From positions 1 through 64,000 of the forward strand of contig DATDFC010000102.1 in NCBI GenBank assembly GCA_036522815.1: a stretch of 64,000 nt of DNA, read 5' to 3'. Position numbers and translations under genes: made by a program. Under the pieces are notes generated by a model, which saw only the letters and a program-made list of their open reading frames with translations, had not been told where the DNA came from and searched no databases. This stretch comes from AG41 sp036522815. Its GTDB lineage: Bacteria > Gemmatimonadota > Gemmatimonadetes > Gemmatimonadales > GWC2-71-9. Of the stretch, positions 42,574 through 51,454 are shown piece after piece (the stretch's first letter is position 1; every line of letters starts with the position of its first letter).

Positions 42574-43691
42574 AGACCGAATTGCCGCAGTCGCGATCGG
42601 GGCGCCGCCTGCTCGTGGGGGGCGTGGTGTCGATGGTGGCCTCGGTCGCCATCGTCGCCGGGCTGCTCGCCCGCAAGGTGAGTCTGGTGCGCGCGGAGGG
42701 GCGGGCGCGCGCCGCCGCGGTGGCGGCGGGGCCGCACGTGCGCGTGGTGCGCGTGACGGCGCCGCAGGGCGTCCAGACGCTGACGCTCTTGGGCGAGGCG
42801 CGGCCCTACGCGGCCGTCACGCTGTACGCCAAAGTCAGCGGCTACCTGCGCCAGATCCTGGTCGACAAGGGCGACGCCGTGGGCGCGGGCCAGGTGCTCG
42901 CGGTGATCGAGTCGCCCGAGCTGGACCAGCAGTACGAGGCGGCGCTCGCCGACGCGCGCAACAAGCGCGTCAACGCCGACCGGTTCCGCGCCCTCGCGAA
43001 ACAGAATGCCAGCTCGGCGCAGGAGGCCGAGCGCTATGAGACCGACGCAGCCGTGGCCGAAGCCAACCTCAAGGGCATCGAGACACTCAAGTCGTACGAG
43101 GTCATCCGGGCGCCGTTCACCGGACGCGTGACGGCGCGCTACGCCGACCCCGGCGCCCTGGTGCAGAACGCCACCAACGCGCAGACCGGTGCGCTCCCCG
43201 TCCTCACCGTGTCGGAGACGGGGCGGCTGCGCGTATACGCCTACGTGGACCAGCAGGATGCCCCCCTCGTCGGCGTCGGCACACCGGCGGAGATCACCGT
43301 GCCCGACCGGCCCGAGGGCCGGCTCACGTCGCGCGTGACGCGCGTCAGCGGGTTGCTCGACCCGCGCACGCGCACGCTGCTCGCCGAGGTGGACCTCGAG
43401 AACCAGGGCGGCGCCATTTTCCCCGGGAGCTACGTGACGGTGAAGCTCGCCGCCCGGGCGCGGGGCTACCCGGAGCTGCCGGCGGGCGCGCTGATCGTGC
43501 GCGGTGACACCACGCTCGTGGCTGTGGTGGACTCGGCTGGCCACGTCGCGTTTCGCCGCGTGGTCGTGGCGCGCGACGACGGCCAGAGCGCGCAGATCGC
43601 CGGCGGCGTGGTGCCGGGGGAGCGCGTCGCCCTGAACCTGGGGGAAAGCGTCGCCGAGGGCGCACGGGTCCAGCCGGTGGAGCAGCAGTGA
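42570..43691 (+). CDS. RND efflux periplasmic adaptor (HlyD/MFP family)
   Basis: The 373-residue membrane-fusion protein starts at a GTG overlapping the pump stop. It has an N-terminal anchor (RLLVGGVVSMVASVAIVAGL), the lipoyl half-motifs TLYAKVSGYLRQILVDKGDA and APFTGRVTARYADPGALVQN, a helical hairpin (YEAALADARNKRVNADRFRA to AVAEANLKGIETL), and beta-barrel and membrane-proximal domains. It links the pump to the TolC-type channel encoded next. Confidence 0.93.
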   Translation: MKTELPQSRSGRRLLVGGVVSMVASVAIVAGLLARKVSLVRAEGRARAAAVAAGPHVRVVRVTAPQGVQTLTLLGEARPYAAVTLYAKVSGYLRQILVDKGDAVGAGQVLAVIESPELDQQYEAALADARNKRVNADRFRALAKQNASSAQEAERYETDAAVAEANLKGIETLKSYEVIRAPFTGRVTARYADPGALVQNATNAQTGALPVLTVSETGRLRVYAYVDQQDAPLVGVGTPAEITVPDRPEGRLTSRVTRVSGLLDPRTRTLLAEVDLENQGGAIFPGSYVTVKLAARARGYPELPAGALIVRGDTTLVAVVDSAGHVAFRRVVVARDDGQSAQIAGGVVPGERVALNLGESVAEGARVQPVEQQ

Positions 43692-44950
43692 TGCTGGGCG
43701 TCCTGGCGATCGTTTTCCCGCTCGCGCTCGACACGCTGCCAACTGTCTCGCTGGGCGAAGCGATCCAGCGCGCCGCCCGGCTCGATCCCGCGTACGTCGA
43801 CGCGCTCGGCCAGGTGGAGAACGCCGCCTGGGCGCGGCGCGCGGCGCGCCTCGCCTTTATCGTGCCGTCGCTCGAGATCGGCGTCGACGCCACGAAATAT
43901 TCGTCACCCTTCTTTAATCCCGGCACGGGCCAGCAGGGCACGAGCGCGGTGACGACCCATGTCGCCGCGAGCTACGAGCTCCTGTCCGTGCGGAAGATCG
44001 CCGATCTCGCGGCGACCGACGCCGGGCACGAGGCCGCGGCGGCGGGGGAGCTGGCACAACGCTTCCAGACGGCCATGGCGACGGAGGCCGACTATTACGA
44101 TGTCCTGGCGAACCAGGAGCTGTTGCGGGTCGCCACGGAGCGGCTGAACCGGGCGCGGGAGCAGCTGGCGGTGGCGCGCGCCCGCGTCACTCAGGGCGTC
44201 GCCGTGCAGACGGACTCGCTGCAGGTGGCGCTGGAAGAGACGCGGGCGGAGATCGATTCCGCGCGTCAGGCGGTGTCCCTCGCGGTGGCCCGGCTGCAGC
44301 TGGGCCGGCGCGTGGGCGCGGCCGGACCGGTGGCGGCACAGCCGCTCGATACGCTCCCGGCGCCCGCGCTGCCGATCTCGCTCGAGGAGGGCGTGGGCCT
44401 CGCGCTGCACGAGGGGCCCCGGTTCCGCATCGCGCGCGCCAACGAGCGCGTCGCGTCGGCCCTGCTCGCCGGCACCCGCGGGACGTACCTCCCCGAGCTG
44501 ACGCTCTTCGGGGAGAACGAGCAGTTCGACACCCATTTCCTTCCCGAGGCGCGGAACCTGTCGCTGGTGACGTTCCGCGTGAGCCTGCCGATCTGGACCG
44601 GGGGAGCGCGCGAGATCGCGATCAGCGAGGCGCGTGTGAACCGCGATGTCGCGCGCGCGGCTCGGGAGGACGTCGAGCGCGCCGCGCGACGCGATGTCAC
44701 CGAGGCGTATGAGACCTACACCACGGCGCGCGACAACTACGCCCTGTCGATCCGGGCCCTCGCGACCGCCGCCGAGAATTTCCGGGTGCAGGACCAGCGC
44801 TATCGCGCCGGCGCGACGACCATCCTCGAGCTGGTGGATGCGCAGGTGCAGCTGACCCAGGCGGGATCGGACGTCGTGCAGACGCGTTACGCCACGCGAC
44901 TCGCGCTCGCCGGCCTGGAGGCGATCCTGGGACGGAGGCTGTTCGGCTAG
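43691..44950 (+). CDS. TolC-family outer-membrane efflux channel
   Basis: The ATG at 43691 (TGATG with the adaptor stop, GGTGGAG eight bases upstream) is preferred to a GTG three bases earlier. The 419-residue protein has a weak export signal and two OEP repeats: LGEAIQRAARLDPAYVDALG with ADYYDVLANQELLRVATERL, and ISLEEGVGLALHEGPRFRIA with YETYTTARDNYALSIRALAT then FRVQDQRYRAGATTILELVD. It forms the trimeric tunnel of the efflux complex. Its 3' end is one base from the convergent gene. Confidence 0.9.
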   Translation: MLGVLAIVFPLALDTLPTVSLGEAIQRAARLDPAYVDALGQVENAAWARRAARLAFIVPSLEIGVDATKYSSPFFNPGTGQQGTSAVTTHVAASYELLSVRKIADLAATDAGHEAAAAGELAQRFQTAMATEADYYDVLANQELLRVATERLNRAREQLAVARARVTQGVAVQTDSLQVALEETRAEIDSARQAVSLAVARLQLGRRVGAAGPVAAQPLDTLPAPALPISLEEGVGLALHEGPRFRIARANERVASALLAGTRGTYLPELTLFGENEQFDTHFLPEARNLSLVTFRVSLPIWTGGAREIAISEARVNRDVARAAREDVERAARRDVTEAYETYTTARDNYALSIRALATAAENFRVQDQRYRAGATTILELVDAQVQLTQAGSDVVQTRYATRLALAGLEAILGRRLFG

Positions 44951-44951
44951 G

Positions 44952-45734
44952 CTAGCTGCCGGCCGCCGTGCTGGGCGTGCCGTCGCCCCAGTTCGGCGGG
45001 AGTCGCATCCGGGCGAGCTGCTCGGCGGGCCCCGCTTCCCGGGCGCGCCGGGGCGTCTCGTCGCGATGCACGTACACGCTCCTCGCCAGCAGTCCCGGCC
45101 ACCCCAGCTGATGCCGCGTGATGGTGCCGAAACGCCGCCAGCCGGCTGCTTCCGCCCATGCACGCACCATCCGGTGGCTCTCGTGGATGTGCATGACGAG
45201 CGTTTGCAGCCCGGCCCGCCGCGCCTCGTCGAACAGTGCGTGCGAGAAGTCCGTGGCGACGCTGGAAAACCGGGCCGCCGCAAACGCGAACAGGTTGTCG
45301 ACCTGCCCGGTGCCGCGCGGCAAGGGCCCGTACAGCCCCGCCCACCCGTTCAAGCGCCGCAGCTGACGGTGGTCCTCCGTCAGGAGCAGCCACTGGATAC
45401 AGAGCGGCCCGTCCGGGCCGATCCAGATGTACGCGCGCCGCAGTCCCTCATCCCAGAACCGCAGCCCCGACTTGAAGTTGGTCTCCGCCCGATCGGGGCG
45501 CTGCCGCAGCTCGCCGATGATCGGGTCGGTCACGCGCGTCAGCCGCACGTGCGGCGGCGGCGCAGGGGTGTTGGCCAGGTCGATGCGGTAGCGGATCCAC
45601 CGCTGCCGCAGCACAAGACGCGGGAAGGCCGCCCGCGCGAGCCGCAGCAAGCCTGTCACCGCCAGGCGCACGGGGGCCCGGCCGCGCCAACAGGCCCGGC
45701 CGAGACAGAGCCACTCGCTGGTGTCGTGGGTCAT
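44952..45734 (-). CDS. GNAT-like acyltransferase (family uncertain)
   Basis: The 260-residue protein contains ETNFKSGLRFWDEGLRRAYI, QVDNLFAFAAARFSSVATDF and LFDEARRAGLQTLVMHIHES followed by HRMVRAWAEAAGWRRFGTIT. The last two segments look like the C-terminal half of a GNAT fold (helix then strand before the acyl-CoA exit). The A-motif R/Q-x-x-G-x-G/A is not clear, so catalysis is uncertain. The start could also be a TTG at 45758. It is convergent with the efflux operon. Confidence 0.55.
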   Translation of the reverse strand: MTHDTSEWLCLGRACWRGRAPVRLAVTGLLRLARAAFPRLVLRQRWIRYRIDLANTPAPPPHVRLTRVTDPIIGELRQRPDRAETNFKSGLRFWDEGLRRAYIWIGPDGPLCIQWLLLTEDHRQLRRLNGWAGLYGPLPRGTGQVDNLFAFAAARFSSVATDFSHALFDEARRAGLQTLVMHIHESHRMVRAWAEAAGWRRFGTITRHQLGWPGLLARSVYVHRDETPRRAREAGPAEQLARMRLPPNWGDGTPSTAAGS

Positions 45735-45898
45735 GGATGCGTGGCGATGCCGCTGCAATTCCCGCGCACACTCTCGCCATGCGCGTAAGCGGGTGCCCCA
45801 CCGCCAGATAGGGCGATAGATTCAACGTGTGACGTGGCGTTGGTGCTGCAGCCAAGGAGTCATCTGCTGCCTAGACGCAACACCCAGTGCGCTGCGGC

Positions 45899-47590
45899 CT
45901 ACTGGCGGCATGGCGCGTTGGGATCCGGTTTGGGGTGGTCCACCGCTACCCGGTGATCCAAGGCGGCCACGCGCACGGCGACGTCTGCGACCAGGTTGGC
46001 CACCCGGGCCATGTGCTCGTAGTCGATGTATTCAGGCTCGTCCGAGACCTGGTGGTAGTCGGAATGCAGGCCGGTGGTGAAGAACGTGATCGGGATGCCG
46101 TAGCGCGCGTATTCGTAGTGGTCCGAGCGACAGTAGATGTTGGACGGGTGGCCGTCGGCATCGATCGCGTAGTCGAACACGAGTCCGTGGCGGCCCGCCC
46201 GGTTGACTTGCTCCACCAGATCGCCCAGCTCGGTCGAGAGGCGGCGCGAGCCGACGAGCTGGACGTAGCCGGGGCCGCCGTGCAGCGGCGCTCCGTCCTT
46301 GGTGCGCCCCGTTTCGTCGCCGGCGGCGCCGCGGCCGACCATGTCCATGTTCAGCTGCGCCACGATCGAGTCGCGCGGCACGGTCGGGTGATCGGTGAAG
46401 TAGCGCGACCCCAGCAGGCCCTTCTCCTCGCCGGTGTGCCACACGAACAGGATGGACCGCTTCGGTTTGCGCTTGAGCGAAGCGATTCGCTCCGCGATCT
46501 CGAGCGCCGCCACGGAGCCGGAGCCGTCATCGTCGGCGCCGTTGGCGATCGAGTCGACGCGGCTCCGGCCCGGATGCCCCGATCGGAACCGGGCGAGCAG
46601 GGAGTCGACGCCCGCCTGCTGCTCGGGCGTGGCCTGCTTGCCGGCGTCGTCGGCGCCCTCCGGGCGCACCACGTGATTCCAGATGCGGATCGAGTCGTGG
46701 TCCACGGCGCCGCGGCTGAGCCCGATGTGATCGTTGTGCGCGCCGATGGCGACGTACTCGCTCTTGAGTTTCGGATCGCTGCCGGGCACGATGCCGACGA
46801 CGTTGCGCGCGGGATCCGCGATCGGCACCACGTCGAACCGCACAGCGACGGCGGCGGTCGTGCCGGCCGCACCGGGGGTGAGCTGCTCCAGCGGTGTGGT
46901 GAACATCCTGGCCGCGGTGGCGCCGCTGATGAGGAATACCGGGGGCTGCGTCGCCAGCGCCGCGGGGGTATCGTCGAGCACCGTGCGCGGGCGCCGCAGG
47001 AACGCGAGGGCCTGTGGCGTGAGACTGTCCAGGGCGACGAGCGCGACGGCCGCGGCGCCCGGCACGCCCGGCGCGGCCCGCAGCGGGCGCAGTCCCAGCC
47101 CCCTGCCGTGCACCCGCAACACGACCAGCTTTCCGCTCGCCTGCTCCGGCGCGATCAGCGCGGACGAGTCGCCCACCTCGCCGCCGAACACGATGGCGAG
47201 CGACTGGCTCTCGAGCGACCGCGGTCCGACCGGCACGTAATCGATGAACGCCGTGAGGGGAGCTCCCGCGACCGCGAACGTGGACGTCGTGTCGAACGTG
47301 CGCGTCTTGAGCGGGATCGTCTGGAAGTAGGTGCCGTCGTCTCCCGCCGGCACGAGGCCCGCGCGCTTGATCTCGGCCGCGATGTAGTCGGTGCCTTTGA
47401 CGTTGCCGATCGTCCCGGCCTCGCGCCCCTGCATCGAATCGTCGGCGAAGATGTACAGCCGCGTCATCAAGTCGCCGGGCGTGATCGCCGGGACCGTCGG
47501 CGCCGGCCGGTGGGTGCGCGGCAGCTCGGACTGGGCTCGGCCGACGGCCGGCGCGCACAGCGCGAGCAGCAACAGGCAAGGGCGATGCAT
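45899..47590 (-). CDS. M28-family zinc aminopeptidase, exported
   Basis: The ATG at 47590 gives a 563-residue protein with a signal peptide (MHRPCLLLLALCAPAVGRAQ). A protease-associated region is followed by the M28 core: AIGAHNDHIGLS (zinc His), NGADDDGSGSVAALEIAERI (bridging Asp), LFVWHTGEEKGLLGSRYFTD (Glu pair), AQLNMDMVGRG (Asp) and CRSDHYEYARYGIPITFF (His). It would cleave N-terminal residues of peptides in the periplasm or outside the cell. The esterase gene upstream is 38 bp away on the same strand, so they may share a transcript. Confidence 0.9.
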   Translation of the reverse strand: MHRPCLLLLALCAPAVGRAQSELPRTHRPAPTVPAITPGDLMTRLYIFADDSMQGREAGTIGNVKGTDYIAAEIKRAGLVPAGDDGTYFQTIPLKTRTFDTTSTFAVAGAPLTAFIDYVPVGPRSLESQSLAIVFGGEVGDSSALIAPEQASGKLVVLRVHGRGLGLRPLRAAPGVPGAAAVALVALDSLTPQALAFLRRPRTVLDDTPAALATQPPVFLISGATAARMFTTPLEQLTPGAAGTTAAVAVRFDVVPIADPARNVVGIVPGSDPKLKSEYVAIGAHNDHIGLSRGAVDHDSIRIWNHVVRPEGADDAGKQATPEQQAGVDSLLARFRSGHPGRSRVDSIANGADDDGSGSVAALEIAERIASLKRKPKRSILFVWHTGEEKGLLGSRYFTDHPTVPRDSIVAQLNMDMVGRGAAGDETGRTKDGAPLHGGPGYVQLVGSRRLSTELGDLVEQVNRAGRHGLVFDYAIDADGHPSNIYCRSDHYEYARYGIPITFFTTGLHSDYHQVSDEPEYIDYEHMARVANLVADVAVRVAALDHRVAVDHPKPDPNAPCRQ

Positions 47591-47628
47591 GCGGATCTCC
47601 GAACGAGAGGACGTGACGACCGCGGCGC

Positions 47629-49314
47629 TCAGCGCCGCGGTCGGTGCTGCTCGATGTGGCGGGCCATAATGCGCATCAGCTCCGCGTTGGTCCACGGCTG
47701 CCAGCCGTGCGGCTTGAGCGGGCGCCCGTACGCGACCTCGGCGGCGGCGGCGGGGTGCGCGCGCTTGAGGAACTCCTCGAGGCGATAGACGGCGAGATTC
47801 AGGTAGAACGTGTCCATGTCCCCCACGAAGACATGGAGCTGCCCCTTGAGCTTGGGGCCGAGTGTGGCCCAGTTCCGCTCCAGATAATCGCGCAGGTCGT
47901 AATCGTGGGCCTTGAAGTACTCGGCTACCGCATGGTCGATCTTGCCCGTCGCGAGGTTCCACAACTCCGCGGGATAGCCGTCGGGGCCGACCGGACCGTA
48001 CGTCGCCTCCCAGATGGCGAACTGCTCGCCCGAGCGCGCGCGGCTGCCCAGCACCGCCTCGAACTGGCTCTCCTGGCGCACGCTGATGCGCGGCTGCCCC
48101 GTGACCTCCTGCTCGGCCGGCACGTCGTAGCTCATCCATCCGGCCACGGGATGCACGAACGCGCTCGTGTCGCTGTAGATGTCGGGGATCTCGTAATTCC
48201 GGAAGTCGACCGGGTCCGGATACAGCACCCACGTTCCCCCGAAAAAGTCCGGATGATACAGCTGCAGGGCGAGCGCCTCCCAGCCACCAGTGGAGCCACC
48301 GGTGAGCAAGCGCGCCCAAGGCGCCCGGATCATGCGGAAGTGGTCTTCCAGATAGGGAATGAGCTCCCGCAGGATCGCGTCGCCGTAGGGTCCGTTGTTC
48401 GCGGAGTTCACGGCGTAGGAGTCGTCGAAGTAGGGCGTCGGATGCTGGAACGTGACGGCGATCAGGCGCGGGAACTGCGCTGAGCTCCACGCCTGGTAGA
48501 ACTCGTACCCGGGCTCGCGCGCCGTGCGCGCCAGCCGGGCCGTCCGCTGCTCCGGCGTCTCGACGCTCGAATCGGTCGAGAATCCGAACGGCGGTCGGAG
48601 ATTGAAATGTCCCTGCTCGTACACCGTGGCGTAGCGGCGCGCCGTGTCGGTCTCGTAGCCGCGCGGCAGTAGCACCGTGGCGCCCAGGTACATGGGACGC
48701 CCCCACCAGGCCGTGAGCATCTCGCTCCGGATCTTGATGTGCTTCACCCATTTCGTGTCCGGCGGCAGCTCGATCGGTGGCAGCGCGCGGGTGAGCTCGA
48801 GCCGCACCGTATCCGGCGCGGCCGGATCGAGGTGCACCTTGCGCACCTCGCTCACCAGGTTGCCGGGAGACTTGTTGAACTGCTGCCCCTCCCACTGGTC
48901 GTCATGCAGCCAGAGGGTGTGCCCGTCGGCGCGGTGGAACTCCGAGTAGACGTTGAGCAGCCCCTGCACGTAATAGTCGCCGGCGGGAATCTCCTTGAGG
49001 CTCGCGACCGGATAGCCGAGCGTGGCGGCGTCGATCACGCCCGCGGTACCGGCCGGGAGCGCCGTCACGTCGACGCCGAAGAAGGGCGTGCAATCGCTTT
49101 CGTGCCGGACCTGGAGGCGGGGTTCGGCGTCGTCGCCGCGGCTCACGAAGACGTACATGCGGCCCGTGACCGGTGTGGCCCGGAGCGCCGCGGAGACCCG
49201 GATCTCGATGCGCTGTGCGGCTGATGGGGACGCGAAGGCGACGGTGACGAGAGACGCGAGCGTAGCGAGCCGCAACGGACCAGTCCTGGAAGGGGCGCGG
49301 TACAGTGACCTCAT
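47629..49314 (-). CDS. Alpha/beta-hydrolase esterase, exported
   Basis: The 561-residue protein has a signal peptide (RLATLASLVTVAFASPSAAQ), an N-terminal beta-sandwich with IPAGDYYVQGLLNVYSEF (a PEGA- or CBM-like domain), and a C-terminal esterase-D-like alpha/beta-hydrolase. The latter has MYLGATVLLPRGYETDTARR, LRELIPYLEDHFRMI and the nucleophile elbow LLTGGSTGGWEAL with Ser341. Acid and base residues are likely in GDMDTFYLN and the PHGWQPW region. Substrate not evident; similar enzymes hydrolyse esters of sugars or acyl groups. Confidence 0.8.
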   Translation of the reverse strand: MRSLYRAPSRTGPLRLATLASLVTVAFASPSAAQRIEIRVSAALRATPVTGRMYVFVSRGDDAEPRLQVRHESDCTPFFGVDVTALPAGTAGVIDAATLGYPVASLKEIPAGDYYVQGLLNVYSEFHRADGHTLWLHDDQWEGQQFNKSPGNLVSEVRKVHLDPAAPDTVRLELTRALPPIELPPDTKWVKHIKIRSEMLTAWWGRPMYLGATVLLPRGYETDTARRYATVYEQGHFNLRPPFGFSTDSSVETPEQRTARLARTAREPGYEFYQAWSSAQFPRLIAVTFQHPTPYFDDSYAVNSANNGPYGDAILRELIPYLEDHFRMIRAPWARLLTGGSTGGWEALALQLYHPDFFGGTWVLYPDPVDFRNYEIPDIYSDTSAFVHPVAGWMSYDVPAEQEVTGQPRISVRQESQFEAVLGSRARSGEQFAIWEATYGPVGPDGYPAELWNLATGKIDHAVAEYFKAHDYDLRDYLERNWATLGPKLKGQLHVFVGDMDTFYLNLAVYRLEEFLKRAHPAAAAEVAYGRPLKPHGWQPWTNAELMRIMARHIEQHRPRR

Positions 49315-49360
49315 ACGCGCCGGTTGGCAAGGAGCGGGGGGACGCCGTCTCCAAAAGAAA

Positions 49361-49382
49361 GAGGGCGGCCTCTGCCGCCCTC
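49361..49382 (-). terminator. Rho-independent terminator of the ABM-domain gene
   Basis: GAGGGCGGC (49361-49369) pairs with GCCGCCCTC (49374-49382) around CTCT. On the reverse strand it is followed by TTTCTTTT, a good U-tract, 45 bp beyond the stop at 49427. Confidence 0.85.
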
Positions 49383-49426
49383 CTCCTCCGAAACAGACCG
49401 GTCCGCTTACCGCGGATCAGTCGACT

Positions 49427-49741
49427 CTAGCTGCGAGCGGCGATCTTGTGGAACGTGGAGTTGGACACGTCGAAGCTGGCCACCTCGGGCGTTCCCTCGA
49501 CCACCTTCGCCAGACCCTTCAGCACTTCGGGATACGTCTCGCGCGCATAGGCTTCCGCGCTCTCTTTGCGGTCCCACAGACTGATGGCAAGTGCTTCCTT
49601 GCCGTCCTGGGCAACGAACGTGATCTCGTCCGCGAACCCTGTGCGCTTCCGAAGCAGGGGCAGGATGTCCTTCTCGAGCGTCTGCGTGAACTCACCCACC
49701 GTATTGGGCTTCAGGTGCATCGTGACATTGCGTGCGTACAT
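49427..49741 (-). CDS. Antibiotic-biosynthesis-monooxygenase-like (ABM) domain protein
   Basis: AAGGAG eight bases upstream sets the ATG at 49741. The 104-residue protein has the ABM ferredoxin-like pattern: MYARNVTMHLKPNTVGEFTQ, LPLLRKRTGFADEITFVAQ, EALAISLWDRKESAEAYA and YPEVLKGLAKVVEGTPEVAS. Such small dimeric proteins are quinol or heme oxygenases or simply stress-induced. It has a consensus promoter and its own terminator, so it is a single-gene unit, divergent from the HTH gene at 49889. Confidence 0.85.
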   Translation of the reverse strand: MYARNVTMHLKPNTVGEFTQTLEKDILPLLRKRTGFADEITFVAQDGKEALAISLWDRKESAEAYARETYPEVLKGLAKVVEGTPEVASFDVSNSTFHKIAARS

Positions 49742-49803
49742 GTGGCGACTCCTTGGCAACCAACATGAACCTCTGCGACAACGGGCACTGCGTGAGCTTG
49801 CCC

Positions 49804-49832
49804 AACGTACCGTACTTTACTAGATTTGTCAA
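49804..49832 (-). promoter_or_regulatory. Consensus sigma-70 promoter for the ABM gene
   Basis: On the reverse strand TTGACA (49827-49832), a 17-bp spacer and TACGTT (49804-49809) lie about 60 bp before the ATG. TACTT-N13-AAGTA (49813-49835) spans the promoter and may be a binding site for the divergently encoded HTH protein. Confidence 0.65.
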
Positions 49833-49888
49833 GTAGGGACCTGCATGAGCAGTACTGTTTTACCAACCATTGTTAATGAGGGAGAGGG

Positions 49889-50770
49889 GTGCCAGTGGAC
49901 GTGCCTTTTGTGATTCGTCAGCGGCTGGAGGAACTGGGGTTGGAGCAGCGCGATCTCGCCCGCGCCGCCCGCGTGACCGAGTCCTACATCTCGCAGCTGC
50001 TCACACGGCGCAAGTCGCCCCCCGCCCCGAACCGCACCGACATTTACGACCGGATGGACAAGTTCCTGCGATTGCCCACCGGGGAGCTGGCCCGGCTGGC
50101 GGAGCTGCAACGCAAGCAGCAGCTCAAGCGCGAGCTGGGCGACGAGCCCGCGGCCCTGCTGGGCGAAGTTCGCGAGCTGATCTTGCGAAAGTGTAACCCC
50201 GACAAGGAACGCCAGATTCGCGCGATCTTCGAGCAGCAACCCCTGGGTGAGCTGGAGCGACTGATCACGGCGAAAGTCTTGGAAGTGGCGAAGCAGCTGG
50301 CCCGGCTGGAATTGGACAACGAATACTGGATCCGCATGATGGCGCAGCTCGGCGGCCGCAGTTACGAAGAGATGCGTGTGATCGTGCTCGAGTTCCTCGA
50401 TAGCGACATCTTCCACGTGTCGGCCGAGAACTGCGTGTCGTTCCTGGGCCCGCTGATCGAGTCGTGGGACATCGACCTCGCCACGTTCGCACTGCAAATC
50501 GTCCTGAACCGACAGATAGCGGCCGGCCATGTGAAGCGCTTCGAGTTCATCGAACGGGAATTCGACGAGCCCGCGAGCGAGGAGCCGGGGCTCACGGCGT
50601 TCCTGCACGACCCCGCCCTGAGCGGCACGGCGACGGTGGAGGAGCTGGCGTTTCTCAAGCGGCTGCGGTTCACCCACAAGCGGCCGACGCCGCTGTTTTA
50701 CTACCGCGAGCTCCAGAGCCTGCGGGATCCTCTGCACTTTCGGACCCCGCCGTCCGGCGAACCTCGCTAG
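49889..50770 (+). CDS. HTH (XRE-type) regulator with a large unassigned C-terminal domain
   Basis: The product starts at a GTG (49889; another GTG lies at 49895). Residues 8-75 form a Cro/C1-type helix-turn-helix: FVIRQRLEELGLEQRDLARA, ARVTESYISQLLTRRKSPPA and TDIYDRMDKFLRLPTGELAR. The remaining ~215 residues are helical with many acids and aromatics (QIRAIFEQQPLGELERLI, LDNEYWIRMMAQLGGRSYEE, FLDSDIFHVSAENCVSFLGP, WDIDLATFALQIVLNRQIA) and match no effector domain I know. It may control the divergent ABM gene. It overlaps the TetR gene's stop by 4 bp (convergent). Confidence 0.75.
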   Translation: MPVDVPFVIRQRLEELGLEQRDLARAARVTESYISQLLTRRKSPPAPNRTDIYDRMDKFLRLPTGELARLAELQRKQQLKRELGDEPAALLGEVRELILRKCNPDKERQIRAIFEQQPLGELERLITAKVLEVAKQLARLELDNEYWIRMMAQLGGRSYEEMRVIVLEFLDSDIFHVSAENCVSFLGPLIESWDIDLATFALQIVLNRQIAAGHVKRFEFIEREFDEPASEEPGLTAFLHDPALSGTATVEELAFLKRLRFTHKRPTPLFYYRELQSLRDPLHFRTPPSGEPR

Positions 50771-51378
50771 GGCCGTCCCAGGACGGCCCGCGCGATCCGC
50801 AGCACGATCGGCGCGACCTGCGCGGGCGTCCGCGTCGGCCCGGCGAGCAGGTCGAACGTCTCGAATCCCGTGAGTGCGAACAGGGCGTCGATGGTCTCCT
50901 CCGGCGAGGCCGCCGCGGGCCCAGCGGCGCGCTCCCGCAAGCGACCCACGATCACCCGCAGTCCCTGACGCCGCCATTCCTGCCGGGCCCGCAAGGTTCG
51001 CTCGAGCCCTGGGTCCAGCGCCGCCAGCGCCAGCAGGCGCCGGTGAATCGGCCGGTGCGCCGTCCAGAAGCGGGCGAAGGTCGCCACGAACCGCCCCAGC
51101 GCCTCATGCGGATCGGGCTGGCGGAAGGCATCCGCCAGCTCCCACATCCCGCCCTGGCGGGCGAGATCGTCGAACAGCGCCTCGAGCAGCTTGGACCGCG
51201 AGCCGAAGCGCTGATACACGGTCACCCGGGTGACGCGTGCCCGCCGGGCGACCGCCTCGATGCTGAACGCGCCGGCGCCGCGGGCGACGAGCAGCGCGCG
51301 CGCGGCCTTGAGGATGCGGGCCCGGGTGCGGTCGACCGCCTTCTGGCGGCGGCCCAGCCGGTAGGGCCGCCGGGTCAC
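50767..51378 (-). CDS. TetR-family repressor
   Basis: The GTG at 51378 gives 203 residues. The N-terminal HTH reads RTRARILKAARALLVARGAG, AFSIEAVARRARVTRVTVYQ and RFGSRSKLLEALFDDL, the TetR recognition pattern; the ligand domain is helical (RFWTAHRPIHRRLLALAALD). No ribosome site precedes the GTG; other starts are possible, but the promoter at 51404-51431 allows only a short leader. It is divergent from the membrane protein at 51455, and a perfect palindrome between them is the likely operator. It probably represses both genes and is released by a small molecule. Confidence 0.85.
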   Translation of the reverse strand: MTRRPYRLGRRQKAVDRTRARILKAARALLVARGAGAFSIEAVARRARVTRVTVYQRFGSRSKLLEALFDDLARQGGMWELADAFRQPDPHEALGRFVATFARFWTAHRPIHRRLLALAALDPGLERTLRARQEWRRQGLRVIVGRLRERAAGPAAASPEETIDALFALTGFETFDLLAGPTRTPAQVAPIVLRIARAVLGRP

Positions 51379-51403
51379 GGGACGGGGTGCCTTGATAGGA
51401 AAC

Positions 51404-51438
51404 AATTTAGCTATACATATCGTATAGTCAATTATACT
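51404..51438. promoter_or_regulatory. Divergent promoters with TetR operator-like palindrome
   Basis: CTATAC-N5-GTATAG (51411-51427) is a perfect palindrome in an AT-rich gap. On the reverse strand TTGACT (51426-51431), 16 bp and TAAATT (51404-51409) form the tetR promoter; on the forward strand TATACT (51433-51438) is a likely -10. The operator overlaps both. Confidence 0.7.
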
Positions 51439-51454
51439 CCACCGGAGGTGTCCC

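Noticed and set aside
45887..47788. A 633-codon forward frame over the M28 peptidase
   Set aside because: Antisense shadow of a gene with intact zinc-peptidase motifs.
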